Source: Actinomycetes bacterium
GTDB taxonomy: Bacteria > Actinomycetota > Actinomycetes > Mycobacteriales > Mycobacteriaceae
Assembly (NCBI GenBank): GCA_023432405.1
Contig: JAEYUQ010000003.1
Span: 132,381 to 196,380 of the forward strand
Length of the DNA: 64,000 nt
Reading direction: 5' to 3'
Part shown: positions 1 to 9,400 of the stretch, one piece after another
Numbering within the stretch: position 1 is the stretch's first letter
How the letters are laid out: the number at the start of each line of letters is the position of its first letter
Notes under the pieces: generated by a model
Seen by the model: only the letters and a program-made list of their open reading frames with translations
Databases searched by the model: none
Told to the model about the DNA's origin: nothing
Position numbers and translations under genes: made by a program

Positions 1-575
1 ATAACACTGCGTTCGCTGGTGAGAACGCTTTCTCCCTCCGATGTGGTGCCTGTTATCTGGAAAGCAATGGGATAGTTTCCCTCAGTCTCGGCTCCAAAGG
101 GAGAATCCAGTTCCAGCGTGGCGTCTGTGTGTTCTCCGGGCTGTAGAGTATCCGCCACCAGGGTTTCCGAACCTATCCAAGGGAAAGCCTCAAGGCCGGT
201 GGTGAGAGCTGTGCGGCTTTCAATCACGCTAGGGCTCGCCTCAGCTCGTCGAGGAACAAGAACCACCTGGGATAACACTGAGTCAAGATTATTTGTGATA
301 CGCAGCTGTACGCTCAGCCCACGTCCAGGGCGGTAGGGGCCTGGAGTTATCTTCAGAAGGTCAATGCCTAGCTTTGGGTTTTCTCTTGCGCGCGCATCTG
401 GGTTAATCCACAGCTCGGCTACTTCGGGTGCTCCTACATCATAGGGAATGGGCATATTCAACAAGGCGTCTGCATTGCTGGGAGCCACACCCACGGTGAG
501 GTTGGCGCCAACGCACAACCCAGAGCAGAGTACGGCTACCAAACGAGTCCGCAGAGATGTGCCGTGGGAAGTCAC
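1..575 (-). CDS. DUF6049-type secreted/membrane protein, N-terminal part (cut by window edge)
   Basis: I read an open frame on the minus strand from a GTG at 575 to the left edge with no stop, so the C-terminus lies outside. The first ~35 residues form a signal-like segment (basic [17 protein letters not shown], then a small-residue stretch). After that comes an extracellular-looking beta-rich region with phrases such as [20 protein letters not shown]. Its GTG overlaps the NUDIX stop as GTGA, implying translational coupling. In mycobacteria and corynebacteria the gene next to this NUDIX/CCA-transferase pair is a DUF6049 protein, followed by the MurJ flippase; the family call rests on that synteny and on the beta-rich secreted character. 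Molecular role unknown. Confidence 0.7.
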   Translation of the reverse strand, partial: MTSHGTSLRTRLVAVLCSGLCVGANLTVGVAPSNADALLNMPIPYDVGAPEVAELWINPDARARENPKLGIDLLKITPGPYRPGRGLSVQLRITNNLDSVLSQVVLVPRRAEASPSVIESRTALTTGLEAFPWIGSETLVADTLQPGEHTDATLELDSPFGAETEGNYPIAFQITGTTSEGESVLTSERSV

Positions 576-1279
576 CGCGGAGTAACCCTTCCCGCTTTTT
601 TATCTGCCAGGGCTAGCTGAGGTAGCTCATTTTTAAACATACGAGCCATTTTGCGTTCATCCTGGTAGGCCAAGCGTTCTACAAGCTCGGAAACAGGTAC
701 CCAAGCAACTTCAGTGACTTCTGGATCCTCATCGTTCAAGATCCCATCCAGGTAGCGAAGCAGATGGTGGTGGACTGTTTTGTGAATTCTCACGCCATCG
801 GACACAAACCAGTAGTCAATGACCCCGAGGTCCTTGAACACTTCGCCCTGAATGCCGGTTTCTTCCCATACCTCCCGCTCTGCCGTGGTGTGGAAGTTTT
901 CCCCGGATTCTACGTGTCCTTTTGGCATAGACCACAGGATGTGGTGATGGCGATCTTCACGACCTATCAGGGCTACATATATCCGAGAAAAGTCCACAGC
1001 CCCATTCTCATCACACGCTTCTGGCATTCCCGAGATAACAAGGCCTCCGGCGGAAGTCTCATTACTCACTGGCATTCTGGAACGTGGTTCTCTCTGTGAG
1101 ACCGAGGAGTAAGAGCTACGGCGTTGCTGGGTACGTGGCTTGTGGGAGCCTTGACGAGAGCCACGCTGCGAGGTGTTGTGCTTGCGTGAGGTATTGCCAA
1201 TGGGACGACGAGGTCGGCGGTGCTGTCGCCGCTTGCGACCCCCGCTGTTCTTCTGGCCGTGACCCGTATCCTCACTCAT
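572..1279 (-). CDS. NUDIX hydrolase with basic N-terminal extension
   Basis: This 235-residue protein contains a complete Nudix box at about residues 121-143: G-x5-E-x7-REVWEETGI, with the metal-binding REVxEE core. Nudix enzymes hydrolyse nucleoside diphosphates linked to another moiety; the precise substrate cannot be read here. The first ~75 residues are Arg/Lys/Ser/Gln-rich and probably disordered, unusual for a housekeeping Nudix but seen in the mycobacterial gene beside the CCA transferase. I chose the ATG at 1279 (MSEDTG) over an upstream in-frame start at 1357, because the latter would run into the divergent CCA-transferase gene. It is transcribed away from that gene and overlaps the downstream DUF6049 gene by 4 bases. 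Confidence 0.88.
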   Translation of the reverse strand: MSEDTGHGQKNSGGRKRRQHRRPRRPIGNTSRKHNTSQRGSRQGSHKPRTQQRRSSYSSVSQREPRSRMPVSNETSAGGLVISGMPEACDENGAVDFSRIYVALIGREDRHHHILWSMPKGHVESGENFHTTAEREVWEETGIQGEVFKDLGVIDYWFVSDGVRIHKTVHHHLLRYLDGILNDEDPEVTEVAWVPVSELVERLAYQDERKMARMFKNELPQLALADKKAGRVTPR

Positions 1280-1336
1280 CGTCTCGATACTAACCGCTTG
1301 GGCCTTGGGACTGTTAGCCAAGGTAGAATCGGCAAA

Positions 1337-2779
1337 GTGAATTCCCAGGATAATCAAGAATCATTAGCGGTCCTTGCCGCAGCTGAGCGACGCCTCGCTC
1401 AGTGTTCTGATTTCGTAGAACCTCTCACTAAGAGCTTTGCCAGCCGTGGTTACCCCCTCTACTTGGTGGGAGGACCTGTCCGTGATGCTTTCCTGGGGCG
1501 CAGTGGGCACGATCTCGATATGACAACCCCTGCTCGACCAGAGGTTATTGCAGAGCTTCTCAAGAGTTTTGCTCCATCGGTGTGGGATACGGGCATTGAG
1601 TTTGGGACAGTCTCTGCCGACAAAGACGGCACCCAGGTAGAAATCACCACCTTTCGTTCAGATACCTATGACGGCCACTCCCGCAACCCCGAGGTTCGCT
1701 TTGGGGACAGTTTGGTGGGAGATTTGCTGAGGCGTGATTTCACTGTGAACGCAATGGCGGTGGAGCTAAGTGTTGATGGCAGCCTCAAACTCCACGATCC
1801 TATGGGCGGCTTCGAGCATCTGAGAGCAGGCATTTTGGATACCCCTGCCTCCCCGGAGCAGTCTTTTGAGGACGATCCGCTGCGGATGCTTCGGGCAGCC
1901 CGTTTTGCCAGTCAACTCAATTTTCAGGTAGCCGATCGAGTGCAAAAAGCCATGCGCACAATGGCCGGCGAGATCCAACGCATCACAGCTGAGCGAATTC
2001 GTGAGGAGCTGGATCGCCTCATGTTGGGCGCACATCCCGAGGTCGGGATTAATTTATTGGTGGATACCGGACTAGCCGACTATGTGCTTCCGGAAATTCC
2101 AGCTATGAAGCTCACTCAAGATGAACACCACCAGCATAAAGATGTCTATGCGCACTCTCTGAAGGTTCTCCAGCAGGCTATGGAGCTGGAGGAAGGGGAA
2201 CCAGACCTCATTCTTCGATGGTCAGCTTTGTTGCACGACGTCGGTAAGCCAGACACTCGCTGTTTTGGTGATAACGGTAAGGTCTCCTTCCACCATCACG
2301 AGGTAGTGGGGGCTAAATTAGTGCGCAAACGTTTTCGTGCGCTGAAATATCCAAAAGCGACAATTCAGGACATTAGCCAACTGGTGTACCTGCACATGAG
2401 GTTCCACGGTTTTGGGGAGGGACAGTGGACAGACTCAGCGGTACGTCGCTACGTGACTGATGCTGGGGAGTTGTTGGAGCGCCTCAACAAGTTGGTGCGG
2501 GCGGACTGTACCACTCGTAATCAACGGAAAGCCCGGCGATTGCAACGAGCGTACGAGGATCTGGAGCGGCGTATTGCGCTTCTCAAAGAGAAGGAAGATC
2601 TGGCAGCCTTGCGCCCCGAGTTGGACGGGAATGAGATTATGCAGATTCTGGGTCTTACTCCAGGCCCAGATGTGGGTAGGGCGTGGAAGTACCTCAAGGA
2701 GCTTCGGATTGAACGCGGCCCTATGAATCATGATGACGCCGTGGCAGCCTTACAAGAGTGGTGGGAGGAGAATAAGTAG
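1337..2779 (+). CDS. CCA-adding tRNA nucleotidyltransferase
   Basis: Class II nucleotidyltransferase that builds or repairs the 3'-CCA end of tRNAs. The catalytic head has the family signature [12 protein letters not shown] near residue 45, followed by the metal-binding DLD at about residues 59-61. An HD domain follows (HKDVYAHS and [12 protein letters not shown]), typical of actinobacterial CCA enzymes with an appended phosphohydrolase-like domain. The frame is open upstream to 1220, but that part would overlap the divergent NUDIX N-terminus, so the GTG at 1337 is preferred (480 aa, normal length). No strong ribosome binding site is visible. The stop overlaps the GTG of the next gene by one base. 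Mycobacterial literature often calls this gene pcnA. Confidence 0.93.
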   Translation: MNSQDNQESLAVLAAAERRLAQCSDFVEPLTKSFASRGYPLYLVGGPVRDAFLGRSGHDLDMTTPARPEVIAELLKSFAPSVWDTGIEFGTVSADKDGTQVEITTFRSDTYDGHSRNPEVRFGDSLVGDLLRRDFTVNAMAVELSVDGSLKLHDPMGGFEHLRAGILDTPASPEQSFEDDPLRMLRAARFASQLNFQVADRVQKAMRTMAGEIQRITAERIREELDRLMLGAHPEVGINLLVDTGLADYVLPEIPAMKLTQDEHHQHKDVYAHSLKVLQQAMELEEGEPDLILRWSALLHDVGKPDTRCFGDNGKVSFHHHEVVGAKLVRKRFRALKYPKATIQDISQLVYLHMRFHGFGEGQWTDSAVRRYVTDAGELLERLNKLVRADCTTRNQRKARRLQRAYEDLERRIALLKEKEDLAALRPELDGNEIMQILGLTPGPDVGRAWKYLKELRIERGPMNHDDAVAALQEWWEENK

Positions 2780-3396
2780 TGCCTGAGCTTTTTGGAGACC
2801 GGCTCTTTACCTCTTTGGAGCAAACTGATGTGGAGCCTGGAGTTCTTCTGGTTGCTGCGCCCGATATAGAAGATGAAACTTTGCGACGCCGCGTTGTGTT
2901 GGTGTGGTCACTCAACCGTGGTTATGTCAGTGGGCTCATGTTGGACACGCGCACGGATCAGGCATTGGAGAATGTATTGCCGGAGTGGGCGTCCTTAAGT
3001 AGTAACCCGAAAATTCTTTACGACGGTGGGCCTGTGGACCCCGATATTCTCTACCCGGTGGCTGTGATGAAACCGGGGATGACAGCCGAGCATCTCCTGG
3101 AGGCAGATCTTGGCGCCGAGGAGATTTTTACCGGCGTTGCATTTATCTGGAACCCCGGGGATCTTGAAATGTATAAGGATTACGTCGAGGGCGTTCGCAT
3201 TTTTAGAGGATCGTGCTTCTGGCCCTTGAGTGAGGTGAACGCTGGCATTAGGAATGGAGATTGGTATGTCATTCCCGCCTTACCCTCAGATGTGATGTCT
3301 TCGGAGAAGGTGGACTTGTGGCAAACGGTGCTACGCAGACAGCCTATGCCACTGCCTCTTTTTAGCACCTATCCCGCATATCCCATTAATAACTAA
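2779..3396 (+). CDS. YqgE/AlgH family protein (UPF0301, DUF179)
   Basis: This 205-residue protein has the family hallmarks: an N-terminal segment EPGVLLVAAPDIEDETLRRR near residue 20, then YDGGPVDPD, GVRIFRGSCFWPLSEVNAGI and a DWYVIPALPSDV segment. The family is widespread and cytosolic but has no settled biochemical role; the AlgH name comes from Pseudomonas alginate regulation. It starts at a GTG that overlaps the CCA-transferase stop by one base, so the two are probably one transcription unit. Its 3' end overlaps the original 3' end of the convergent lipase pseudogene by about 10 bases. Confidence 0.88.
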   Translation: MPELFGDRLFTSLEQTDVEPGVLLVAAPDIEDETLRRRVVLVWSLNRGYVSGLMLDTRTDQALENVLPEWASLSSNPKILYDGGPVDPDILYPVAVMKPGMTAEHLLEADLGAEEIFTGVAFIWNPGDLEMYKDYVEGVRIFRGSCFWPLSEVNAGIRNGDWYVIPALPSDVMSSEKVDLWQTVLRRQPMPLPLFSTYPAYPINN

Positions 3397-4290
3397 ACCT
3401 CACGGCACAGCCGGGTGTGATTGTCTCCCCTGTGAAGGCCTGGATAGCCATGTCCCACACCAACTGAGTTTTCATCATGCGGATGTGTTCCAAAGCGAAT
3501 CCCGGGCAGTAGTCCTGGATGAGGATATTTTGGTAATTACCCTCGTCATACATGAAGTTAACGTTGTACGGCGCCGCGAACTCATCGTATTGCGTGGTGA
3601 TATTGGTGTACTGAACACCAGTGAGGTTGTCGCGGGGGTGTTCAGCTGTGTGATGAAGTTACTTTGGCTACTCATGGCAGGGCACCCTTGAATTCCCAGA
3701 CACTCTGGCAGCAGTTCTGTACCAATAGTTGCTGTTGGGGATCCTTGGAGTGCAGCTGAGATGTTGACAACCTGGTCCACATACTGTGCCCCGCCGTGAT
3801 TTTTCATCCAGGTTGCTGCGATCACTCCGCTCTGAGAGAAAGCCATAATGTTGACTTTCGAGGAACCTGTTGTTCGCATGACCCCCTTGATGAAGCTATC
3901 AAGGGAGGTTATATACCACTCTGGATGTTGGAATTTCCTCACGTTGGCTTTGTCTGTAATCTCTGTGGGATACCAGTCATAGATATGAATTCCCTCCTGC
4001 TGAAAGTGTTCTCTCAGAGCTCGATTATCTTGGGAATAGTCATCATTGCCAGCCATGTAAATGAGCGGCAGTGTATGAGAATCATGCCTCCCGGTAAAAG
4101 TGCCTTTCGGTTCCTGATAGGAGTGTGGTGAGTACTTCGTTGCTGCCTGTGTGATTCTTGTAATCTTGCCGGGGCCACTCTCCGCAGAAAGCGCAGGTGC
4201 GGTATGACTCATCAGTATCAGGGATACAGCTACGAAAGTGCAGGCCCCTTTTTTGTGGGCGGTAGTCCCTCTGTGAATGGAGTGTGGCAT
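3386..4290 (-). pseudogene. Secreted class 2 lipase (LipA/EstA type), frameshifted
   Basis: The intact first frame (ATG at 4290 with an upstream GAGGAG ribosome site) encodes a Sec signal peptide and an alpha/beta-hydrolase whose nucleophile elbow is AFSQSGV, followed by WMKNHGGAQYVDQVV, diagnostic of class 2 lipases. After ITQLNTP the frame becomes nonsense. Reading from the same point in another frame restores the family C-terminus, with YDEFAAPY (catalytic Asp region), DYCPGFALEHIRMM (catalytic His region), and a stop at 3386-3388. A one-base loss in the run of five C (five G on the plus strand, 3634-3638) explains the switch. The Ser is thus separated from the Asp and His, so the product should be inactive unless the slip is reversible or a sequencing error. 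Confidence 0.83.
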
Positions 4291-4407
4291 GGTATCGGAC
4301 TCCTCAGATAGGGGTGTTGGATATTCTTGGCGTGCTTGAATTATCTGGTTTTGCATCATGGATGATGCCTTAGTGCTTTACTGTTCGGTGAAGCTTTGGG
4401 TAACGGT

Positions 4408-4692
4408 TTATCGAAGGCTTGGGAATAGAGCTTGGGCTTCTGCCCAAAGTGCTTCAAATTCTTCCTGGGACAGCTCAAGACTTTCGATGTCATCGTAGGT
4501 GTTATAGGTTCGTGGGTGAGGAACGACGTCGTTTGGGCGTTGGAACATTCCCACTACTGTGTCCTGTGACGCTGCTCCCCTGACTGCGCCTTGAGGGTCA
4601 AGTTCGACAATTCTCAGCATCGAGCAGGTATTCGCATCTATTTCTTCTAACTCGGCAGCATGGATGCTCTGGCCCGCCTGGGGGATTGTCAT
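4408..4692 (-). CDS. Hypothetical acidic protein, 94 aa
   Basis: I do not recognise this protein. Starting at the ATG at 4692 (MTIPQAGQ) it is 94 residues, acidic, soluble, without membrane segments, and ends in a helical Glu-rich tail (LELSQEEFEALWAEAQALF). The open frame continues upstream to 4782, but that extension would encode the parS site and overlap the symporter gene, so it is unlikely to be translated. It sits 40 bases downstream of the BASS symporter gene on the same strand. Confidence 0.55.
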   Translation of the reverse strand: MTIPQAGQSIHAAELEEIDANTCSMLRIVELDPQGAVRGAASQDTVVGMFQRPNDVVPHPRTYNTYDDIESLELSQEEFEALWAEAQALFPSLR

Positions 4693-4714
4693 GGTGATTT
4701 GTGTGTAAATGCGA

Positions 4715-4730
4715 TGTTTCACGTGAAACA
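4715..4730. promoter_or_regulatory. parS centromere site (exact consensus)
   Basis: TGTTTCACGTGAAACA is a perfect 16-bp palindrome identical to the bacterial parS consensus bound by ParB. It lies in the gap between the symporter stop (4733) and the start of the 94-residue protein (4692). ParB-parS complexes load SMC and organise origin segregation. Confidence 0.93.
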
Positions 4731-4732
4731 TT

Positions 4733-5704
4733 CTAAATCTGTTGAGCCGTGTTGGGCTTCTGGCGTGCGTAACGGGCAGCAAGAGCAGAGCAGAGCATGA
4801 GCTGAATTTGATGGAAGATCATGAGCGGAAGAATGAGCATGGCTACGGTGGGACCGTTAGTAAAGATGACCGAGGCCATTGGCAATCCGGTGGCAAGGGA
4901 TTTCTTGGAACCGCAGAATTGAATGGCAATTTGATCCTCGCGAGAAAATCCTAGCTTGGCAGAGATAGTTTTTGTTAGCCACAGCATGAACACCACCAAG
5001 AGCGCCGACAGGACACAGAGGAAGATGATGTCAAAAACTGATACAGCAGACCAGATTCCCTGGACGACACCGGCTGAAAATGCGGAATAGACAACCATGA
5101 CGATGGATCCGCGATCCACTACTTTTGTGGCTTTGTGTGCTGCGATGTGTGCAACCCATCGGCGCGTGAGTTGGCCAAGGATGAATGGAAGGAGTAGCTG
5201 AACTGCGATGTCAATGAACACTGAGGTATCCAGGTGAATACCCGAGCCAGTGGACATGATGAGCATGACCAGTAGTGGAGTGAGAAGGACGCCCGCAAGA
5301 TTTGAGGCTGAGGCTGAGACGATAGCTCCTGCGACATTTCCTCGCGCGATAGAAGTGAAGGCGACAGAGGATTGCACGGTAGAAGGAACAAGTGTGAGAT
5401 AGAGGATCCCAAGATAGATGTCGTGTGGAAGGAAGAAGCGTGTTGGACTCAGCAGGATTCCTATCAGTGGGAATACCAGGAAGGTGAAAGCGAGGATAAC
5501 CAGATGGAGACGCCAGTGTTGGAGACCCCTGAGCGCTTCCTGTGTAGAGAGGCGAGCACCGTAGAGGAAGAAGAGAAGAGCAACAGCGATGTTTGCTGCG
5601 AGAGAGAAGGCGTCGGCAAACGAACCTCGTGCCGGTGCAAGGATGGCAACAATGACCGCCGTGATGATAAGAACGATGAGCGGATCAGGTTTTGGGAGTC
5701 GCAC
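4733..5704 (-). CDS. Bile acid:sodium symporter (BASS/SBF-like) family transporter
   Basis: 323-residue integral membrane protein with about nine to ten hydrophobic helices. It matches the SBF-like branch: N-terminal PDPLIVLIITAVIVAILAP, then FFLYGARLS, and the discontinuous-helix region YLTLVPSTVQSSVAFTSIARGN followed by SASASNLAGVLLTP. A second crossover segment lies near FCGSKKSLATGLPMA. Members are sodium-coupled or proton-coupled organic anion carriers, but the natural substrate of this branch is not established. A parS site lies three bases after its stop codon. Confidence 0.85.
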   Translation of the reverse strand: MRLPKPDPLIVLIITAVIVAILAPARGSFADAFSLAANIAVALLFFLYGARLSTQEALRGLQHWRLHLVILAFTFLVFPLIGILLSPTRFFLPHDIYLGILYLTLVPSTVQSSVAFTSIARGNVAGAIVSASASNLAGVLLTPLLVMLIMSTGSGIHLDTSVFIDIAVQLLLPFILGQLTRRWVAHIAAHKATKVVDRGSIVMVVYSAFSAGVVQGIWSAVSVFDIIFLCVLSALLVVFMLWLTKTISAKLGFSREDQIAIQFCGSKKSLATGLPMASVIFTNGPTVAMLILPLMIFHQIQLMLCSALAARYARQKPNTAQQI

Positions 5705-5867
5705 AGGGGAAAATTATAGCTGTGCTGAGAAGGTACATTCACCTAGACAATTAACGTCACTGTGACGATATAGATGAGGTGGTGTAAGACTGTGACAGCA
5801 TGGGGTATCCAACACCACCATCCCTCTCACATGAGACACAGTGACGGTAGTTTCGGGAACTTCTGAA

Positions 5868-5888
5868 CCCGCCACCTAACTGGGCGGG
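5868..5888. terminator. GC-rich hairpin after the CDF gene (possible terminator)
   Basis: CCCGCC and GGCGGG pair across an 8-10 base loop 16-36 bases beyond the CDF exporter stop. There is no clear T-run, so termination is only possible. The rest of 5705-5903 holds no gene; a 13-bp palindrome CGTCACTGTGACG lies at 5755-5767, upstream of the symporter, and could be an operator. Confidence 0.35.
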
Positions 5889-5903
5889 AGGACGCTGAAG
5901 AAT

Positions 5904-6884
5904 CTAGTGGTGCAGGTGCTCGTGATCTCTGTGCTCTGCCACATCTAACTGAATGGTGGAATGGTTGATGGAGACAGCAAACTCCTCCCCCAGGGTCTGT
6001 TGGATGTCATGAAGAAGTTGGATAGCTGAACCATCACTAAAACAGTGGCGCTCAACGGTGACATGTGCCGTCAGTGCTACGCAGGCTGTAGAGATATTAG
6101 AGGTGTGAAGATCATGAACATCTATGGTGTCGGGGTGCTCTAAGATTTTTTCTCGTACCTCTGCGAGATTCAGCGCATCAGGGGTTCCTTCAAGGAGAAT
6201 CCGCAGGCAGTGACCTAGAATACGAAGGGCTCGCGGTGCCATGAGAGCGGCCACAATAAGCGTTGCAATGGGGTCCACAGCCAACCAGCCAGTAGCCGCA
6301 GTAACACCAGCAGCAAGCAGAACAGCAACGGAACCGAGGGCGTCGTTAAGGACTTCAAGGAAGGCAGCGCGAGTATTGAGGGAATCTTTCTTGTGGCTAT
6401 GCAGTAAGAGGATTCCGAGAACATTGGCGGTAAGACCTACAGCTGCGAATACAGCCATCTGCGGTGCCTCAACCTCAGGGGGGTTAGTAAAGCGGCTTAA
6501 GGCTTCCATTACTACAACAATGCACACTACGAGCAGCATGGAAGCTTGAAGTGCAGCGGAAATCACCTCCGCGCGAGCTAGCCCCCAGGTATAACGATCA
6601 CTAGCCTGCCTACGCATGAGTTTTGCAGCAATAACGGCCACGAATAAACCGAAACTATCCACAAACATATGCCCGGCATCCGCTAACAAGGTGAGGGAAC
6701 CACTGATGAGAGAGCCGATAAGCTCTACCACCATCACGGTGATACTCAGAGCGAGAACCAACCCCAGACGAGATAGTGAACTATGTTCAATAGTGTGACT
6801 GTGAGAGTGCCCTACGGTCACGTGAGAGCCTGAGGTCTGTGATTTATGCTCTACAGGCTGCGTATGGGAATGGGGTTGGTACAT
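5904..6884 (-). CDS. Cation diffusion facilitator (Zn2+/Cd2+/Co2+ exporter)
   Basis: 326-residue CDF-family metal/proton antiporter with six predicted membrane helices. The N-terminus is His-rich (HSHTQPVEH and GHSHSHTIEH), and the C-terminus ends HRDHEHLHH, both plausible metal-binding tails. The first transport motif is intact (LLADAGHMFVDSFGL, with Asp, His and Asp). In the second membrane motif the sequence reads AFLEVLNDALGSV, so the usual HxxxD becomes ExxxD, a substitution that may alter metal preference. The cytoplasmic domain carries VHDLHTSNIS. It likely exports zinc or a related divalent cation from the cytoplasm. Confidence 0.9.
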   Translation of the reverse strand: MYQPHSHTQPVEHKSQTSGSHVTVGHSHSHTIEHSSLSRLGLVLALSITVMVVELIGSLISGSLTLLADAGHMFVDSFGLFVAVIAAKLMRRQASDRYTWGLARAEVISAALQASMLLVVCIVVVMEALSRFTNPPEVEAPQMAVFAAVGLTANVLGILLLHSHKKDSLNTRAAFLEVLNDALGSVAVLLAAGVTAATGWLAVDPIATLIVAALMAPRALRILGHCLRILLEGTPDALNLAEVREKILEHPDTIDVHDLHTSNISTACVALTAHVTVERHCFSDGSAIQLLHDIQQTLGEEFAVSINHSTIQLDVAEHRDHEHLHH

Positions 6885-6922
6885 ACAAGAGAATATATAA
6901 CTGAGGTATTCCTGGGTAAACA

Positions 6923-7038
6923 GGGGCTCAAGGCTGTGCGCTGAGCCCCTTAGAGCGCAATGACTGAGCCCCTTAAAGTGCCCCTCAGAGCACTGAGGCT
7001 AAGGCACTTAGAGTACTGAGACTGAGGCCCTCAGAGCA
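6923..7038. repeat. Hairpin and tandem imperfect repeats between trpA and the CDF gene
   Basis: GGGGCTCA (6923-6930) and TGAGCCCC (6942-6949) form an 8-bp stem. It is followed by several degenerate units related to CTCAGAGCACTGAG, CTTAGAGTACTGAG and CTCAGAGCACTAAG, each itself able to form a short hairpin. The block fills the gap just after the trpA stop, so it probably acts as the operon's transcriptional end or as an mRNA-stabilising structure, but it has no simple U-tract. Confidence 0.6.
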
Positions 7039-7887
7039 CTAAGCGCGTACCGTTGCTGCCTTCATGGAGGTAATGAACTCCCTGAGCTCCTGTTTGAGAG
7101 CCTCCATGTCCTTAATGTGCCCAGGCTGGGTGGAGTCTCCCCCGTTATCCACGTGGGCTTCAATGATTCTAGTAATGGCAGATCCCGTAATTGCTCCCCG
7201 AGCTCCTGCAGCCACGGCGTCTGCTACGTGCTGTGGTTGGGAGATTCCAAATCCCAAAAGCACAGGGGCACCGCCGAAGCGCTGCACATTAGCCACCACC
7301 TCATCAAGCCCCAGTGTGGAGCTCTCCTTTTCTGTACCCGTCACACCATCGCGCGAAATTGCATAAATATAGCCCTTGGACTGTGCGGCAACTCCCTCGA
7401 GAGTTTCCTCGTTAGCCTGAGCGGGTGCAATGAAAATGGGGTACACACCTGCCTGAGCGGCAGCCTCAACGAAAGGTGCTCCCTCTCGCACAGGGACGTC
7501 GGGAAGGAGAATAGAATCAGCACCTGCCGCAGCAAACTCCTCATAAAACCTAGTAATTCCACGGGTCTGGGCAACATTGCTGTAAATGAGCATTCCGATG
7601 GGTAACTCAGGATACTCTGCGCGAACCTGAGTGAGAATCTCTAAGCAGCCCCGGACTGTGGCGCCGGAGGCTAATGCGCGAATGTGAGACTTCTGAATGG
7701 TGGGGCCATCGGCAATGGGATCTGAGAACGGTATTCCGGCTTCGAGTGCATCCACACCGGCATCCAGAATACAGCGGATAATCTCCAAAGAATCCTGGGT
7801 GTTAGGGTCACCGAGCATGACAAAGGGCACAAATGCTCCCTCGTGGCGCTGCTCCAAGGACGCGAAGCAATCTTCATAGCGGGACAT
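7039..7887 (-). CDS. trpA: Tryptophan synthase alpha subunit
   Basis: 282 residues. TrpA cleaves indole-3-glycerol phosphate to indole and glyceraldehyde 3-phosphate, passing indole to TrpB through an internal tunnel. The signature ALEAGIPFSDPIADGPTIQ at about residues 46-64 carries the catalytic Glu and Asp, and the phosphate-binding GFGIS and GARGAITGSAI loops are present. It is the last gene of the trp operon; its ATG follows the trpB stop directly. Length and motifs are normal. Confidence 0.97.
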   Translation of the reverse strand: MSRYEDCFASLEQRHEGAFVPFVMLGDPNTQDSLEIIRCILDAGVDALEAGIPFSDPIADGPTIQKSHIRALASGATVRGCLEILTQVRAEYPELPIGMLIYSNVAQTRGITRFYEEFAAAGADSILLPDVPVREGAPFVEAAAQAGVYPIFIAPAQANEETLEGVAAQSKGYIYAISRDGVTGTEKESSTLGLDEVVANVQRFGGAPVLLGFGISQPQHVADAVAAGARGAITGSAITRIIEAHVDNGGDSTQPGHIKDMEALKQELREFITSMKAATVRA

Positions 7888-9255
7888 TTAGTTCTCCTTC
7901 CCAGCCGAGGTGGAATTGTGGTGCTGAGGGGTGCTCAGCACAAGATCAGGATTTGCTTCCAGGAGACCTCTGACATAATCGACGTCCTTATCTCCACGCC
8001 CGGAGAGACATACCAGGATGTCTAGAGGTTCTTCATCCTTGCCATCTTGAGTGGGGGCGTTATCCGTACTCAGGGCTGTAGATGACCCGGAACTAGTACT
8101 TGGGGCTGTGGCGTGGGGTGTAGGTGTTGGCACGGCATCAGCCGTGCTAGCTGCTCGTTTGAGGGCATAAGCCAAAGCGTGGCTGGACTCAAGCGCAGGA
8201 ATAATTCCCTCATAGCGACTCAGCAGCTGAAATGCTTCCAAGGCTTCGGCATCGGTAATGGCTTCATAGTGTGCGCGTCCCGTGCGCGCCAGATAAGCGT
8301 GCTGCGGGCCAACAGCTGGATAGTCCAGCCCTGCTGAGACGGAATAGGACTCCGTAATTTGCCCGTCTTCGTTTTCCATGACAAAGGACTTTGTGCCGTG
8401 GAGTACACCAATCTGGCCGTTTTCTATGGAGGCGCCGTTCTTACTGTCCAGCCCCAAACCGCCAGGTTCAGCACCCACCAGTTCCACAGAGGCGTCGTCA
8501 AGGAATTCTGCAAACATTCCAATGGCGTTGGAGCCACCACCCACACAGGCCACCACAACATCTGGGAGTTTGCCGATGCGCTCAAGCATCTGGGCGCGGG
8601 CTTCCTGGGAAATCACACGGTGAAATTCGCGCACCACCGTGGGGAATGGGTGAGGGCCCGCGGCTGTTCCCAAGAGGTAGTGGGTGGTGTGGTAGCTGGC
8701 CGTCCAATCCCGCAAGGCCTCATTGACGGCGTCTTTCAAGGTTCCCGAGCCAGCATCAACACCAATCACCTTGGCACCCATGAGCTCCATGCGGAATACA
8801 TTGGGCTGCTGACGCTTGACGTCCTTAGCGCCCATGTAAATCACGCACTCAAGGCCAAGGAGCGAACACGCAATGGCCGTTGCGACGCCGTGCTGACCGG
8901 CGCCAGTTTCGGCAATGATGCGAGTTTTCCCCATCTTCTTAGCCAGCAGCGCCTGGCCAATCACTTGATTTGTTTTATGTGCTCCACCGTGAACCAAATC
9001 TTCCCGCTTGAGGAAGATTCTGGCGTTCCCGGTCAGGGGCAAGTTAGTACATTCCGTGATGGGCGTAGGACGGCCCAGGTAGTCCTTGAGAAGTCGCCGG
9101 TACTCCCCCATGAATGTTGGGTCATTGAGGGCATCCACAAACGCCTTCTCTAACTGATCCAACGCAGGTATGAGAGACTCTGGCACAAACTGTCCGCCAA
9201 ATTCTCCGAAGTATGCAGGCAAAATCGTGTGCCCGCCATGTGCATAATCGTTCAT
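7888..9255 (-). CDS. trpB: Tryptophan synthase beta subunit with low-complexity insertion
   Basis: PLP enzyme joining indole and serine. The Schiff-base lysine is K94 in [10 protein letters not shown], the phosphate loop is [10 protein letters not shown], and the C-terminal CLSGRGDKD closes the active site. At 455 residues it is about 45 longer than usual. The excess lies at residues ~370-409, between the helix [10 protein letters not shown] and the strand carrying SGRGDKD, and is a Thr/Pro/Ser/Ala-rich stretch ([18 protein letters not shown]...). The insertion lies in a surface loop position by comparison with the family fold, so activity is probably retained. An additional short tail follows [10 protein letters not shown]. 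Confidence 0.95.
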   Translation of the reverse strand: MNDYAHGGHTILPAYFGEFGGQFVPESLIPALDQLEKAFVDALNDPTFMGEYRRLLKDYLGRPTPITECTNLPLTGNARIFLKREDLVHGGAHKTNQVIGQALLAKKMGKTRIIAETGAGQHGVATAIACSLLGLECVIYMGAKDVKRQQPNVFRMELMGAKVIGVDAGSGTLKDAVNEALRDWTASYHTTHYLLGTAAGPHPFPTVVREFHRVISQEARAQMLERIGKLPDVVVACVGGGSNAIGMFAEFLDDASVELVGAEPGGLGLDSKNGASIENGQIGVLHGTKSFVMENEDGQITESYSVSAGLDYPAVGPQHAYLARTGRAHYEAITDAEALEAFQLLSRYEGIIPALESSHALAYALKRAASTADAVPTPTPHATAPSTSSGSSTALSTDNAPTQDGKDEEPLDILVCLSGRGDKDVDYVRGLLEANPDLVLSTPQHHNSTSAGKEN

Positions 9256-9305
9256 TATTGATGCCTAGTTTCTTGAGGGTTGGTCTGTGGGGTTATGGGT
9301 GCTGG

Positions 9306-9400
9306 TCATCCCGCTGGTGTGGTTCCCGCCGGTGTGGTTACCGCTGGTGCGGTTCCCGCCGGTGTGGTCATCCCGCTGGTGCCGGTCATCTTGTCAGTGT
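9306..9400. repeat. ~15-bp minisatellite at the 3' end of trpC(F)
   Basis: Five to six consecutive units close to GGTGTGGTTCCCGCC are visible on the plus strand, with variants GGTGTGGTTACCGCT and GGTGCGGTTCCCGCC. Because the unit is a multiple of three, copy-number changes would keep the frame and only lengthen or shorten the Thr-Pro-Ala-Gly tail of the protein. Confidence 0.85.

Noticed and set aside
118..336. 72-residue plus-strand open frame at the left end
   Set aside because: It is the antisense shadow of the DUF6049-type gene, which is open on the minus strand across the whole interval and coupled to the NUDIX gene.
8359..9153. 264-residue plus-strand open frame
   Set aside because: It is a long shadow of trpB; the TrpB frame has all catalytic motifs and this one has none.
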